NCBI GenBank assembly: GCA_046160725.1
Contig: JBJXHB010000573.1
Location: forward strand, 1 to 6,713
Length of the DNA stretch: 6,713 nt
From: JBJXHB01 sp046160725
Lineage (GTDB): Bacteria; Pseudomonadota; Gammaproteobacteria; Burkholderiales; Burkholderiaceae_C
Reading direction: 5' to 3'
Within the stretch, counting starts at the first letter, position 1. The number at the start of each line of letters is the position of its first letter. Made by a program: the position numbers and the translations under genes. The notes under the pieces were generated by a model. The model had not been told where the DNA came from. It ran no database searches and saw only the letters and a program-made list of their open reading frames with translations. Below are positions 5,645-6,713 of the stretch, piece by piece.

Positions 5645-6713
5645 ATGAGGCGCCCGGCGGCGCTGGCGCCTTTCGGCATCCGCAGCTTCCGCTACCAGTG
5701 GCCGGCCGACCTGTGCACGGCCTGGGCGCTGGAGATGGAGACGCTGATCCTGGGCTGGTATGTGCTGACCGCGTCGGGGTCGGTGGTGCTGCTCACCGTC
5801 TTTGGCGCCCTGATGTATGCGGGCACCTTGCTGTCGCCGCTGCTGGGCACGCTGGGCGACCGTGCCGGGCTGCGCCGGGTGCTGGCCAGCATGCGGCTGT
5901 GCTATGCCGTGTTTGCCGGCGTGATCCTGGCCCTGGCCGCCAGCGGCCGCCTGGAGCCCACGCTGGTGCTGGTGGTGGCCTTCATCGTCGGCCTGCTCAA
6001 GCCCACCGACATCGGCATGCGCAGCGCCCTGGTGGCGGCGACCATGCCGCCGGCCCACCTGGTGGCGGCGATGGGCGTGTCGCGCACCACGCAGGACTCG
6101 GCCCGCATCGGCGGCGCGCTGGCGGGTGCGGGCTTCATGGCGGCCTTTGGCATGGTGCCGGCCTACATCGCCATCACGGCCATCTACCTGGTCGGCGCGG
6201 CGCTCACGCTGCGCATGGACAGCCCGCCGGCCCTGCGGCGGCCCGCGGCGCCCAGTGACGCCGCCGGCGCGCAGCCCTCACCCTGGCGCGACCTGCGCGA
6301 GGGCCTGCAGCATGTCTGGCACACGCCGCGCCTGCGCGCCGCCATGTGCCTGGCGGCGCTGGTCAACCTGTGCGCCTTTCCGCTGACCGGCGGCCTGATG
6401 CCCTACATCGCCCGCGATGTGTTCCACCTCGACCAGCAGGGCCTGGGCTGGCTGGTGGCCAGCTATGCGTCGGGCGCCCTGGCCGGGTCGCTGACCGTCA
6501 GCCTGCTCGGCGCCCGCATCCGGCCGGCCCGCACCATGATGGCGGCCAGCGTGGCCTGGTACATCTGCCTGGGCGGCTTCGGCCTGCCGATCACGGTGCC
6601 GGTGGCCATGGTGCTGCTGGCCGGTGCCGGCCTGATGCAGAGCATCAGCATGGTGGCGCTGTCCATCCTGCTGCTGCGCACCGCCGACGAGCGCTTTCGC
6701 GGCCGCGTCATGG
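5645..6713 (+). CDS. Major facilitator superfamily transporter, EntS/MFS_3-like (3' partial)
   Basis: The frame is open from ATG 5645 to the window edge, giving 356 codons without a stop; about 50-60 residues of a typical 410-420-residue protein are missing. It is an inner-membrane secondary transporter, probably a proton-driven exporter by family. Hydrophobic segments lie at about 22-43, 48-70, 84-100, 105-120, 150-167, 170-190, 232-255, 266-288, 298-315 and 320-345. The motif-A-like loop GTLGDRAGLRRVL (68-80) and TTQDSARIGGALAG (148-161) suggest the EntS/MFS_3 group. A polar central loop (about 192-215) joins the two halves. The start is the first possible one, because TGA at 5585-5587 closes the frame upstream. 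No Shine-Dalgarno is seen, and the ATG overlaps the stop of an 18-codon frame as ATGA. The cargo is unknown; nothing in the protein ties it to polyamines. Confidence 0.88.
   Translation, partial: MRRPAALAPFGIRSFRYQWPADLCTAWALEMETLILGWYVLTASGSVVLLTVFGALMYAGTLLSPLLGTLGDRAGLRRVLASMRLCYAVFAGVILALAASGRLEPTLVLVVAFIVGLLKPTDIGMRSALVAATMPPAHLVAAMGVSRTTQDSARIGGALAGAGFMAAFGMVPAYIAITAIYLVGAALTLRMDSPPALRRPAAPSDAAGAQPSPWRDLREGLQHVWHTPRLRAAMCLAALVNLCAFPLTGGLMPYIARDVFHLDQQGLGWLVASYASGALAGSLTVSLLGARIRPARTMMAASVAWYICLGGFGLPITVPVAMVLLAGAGLMQSISMVALSILLLRTADERFRGRVM

Noticed and set aside
5698..6258. 186-codon plus-strand frame inside the transporter
   Set aside because: The frame starting at 5645 gives a coherent multi-span membrane protein across the same bases; this one gives Gly/His/Arg-rich nonsense.

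Overview
The window is GC-rich (roughly 70%) with strong CTG/GCC/CGC codon preference. This suits a high-GC proteobacterium; a betaproteobacterium of the Burkholderiales type is my guess from composition and protein style, not something the sequence proves. There is no RNA gene, CRISPR array, insertion sequence, attachment site or origin that I can see.

Positions 1-5162 hold five plus-strand genes: a polyamine-type periplasmic binding protein (5' end outside the window), an ABC ATPase, two ABC permeases, and an aldehyde dehydrogenase that I recognise as gamma-aminobutyraldehyde dehydrogenase. Gene order, protein lengths and sequence blocks match the E. coli ydcS-ydcT-ydcU-ydcV-patD(ydcW) cluster as I recall it. 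The inferred job is import of putrescine or a related polyamine, followed by oxidation of the 4-aminobutanal derived from it to GABA. The transaminase that would make the aldehyde is not in the window. The genes are tightly packed: ydcT and ydcU share an ATGA overlap, and ydcU and ydcV overlap by 11 nt with a Shine-Dalgarno inside ydcU. Two gaps break the packing. The ydcS-ydcT gap is almost filled by a long hairpin (881-928). The ydcV-patD gap (3671-3722) is C-rich with a short tandem repeat and ends in a good Shine-Dalgarno.

Positions 5163-5644 hold a small minus-strand gene (5198-5428) of unknown function, convergent with patD, and then a 216-nt divergent intergenic stretch with a local AT-rich island. 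From 5645 to the window end runs a plus-strand major facilitator transporter, truncated at its C-terminus, of the EntS/MFS_3-like type. Its cargo cannot be told from sequence and nothing links it to polyamine use except proximity.

I did not find an undescribed system. The items most worth a second look are the ydcS-ydcT hairpin, the unknown small minus-strand protein, and the chain of overlapping start/stop codons just before the transporter.
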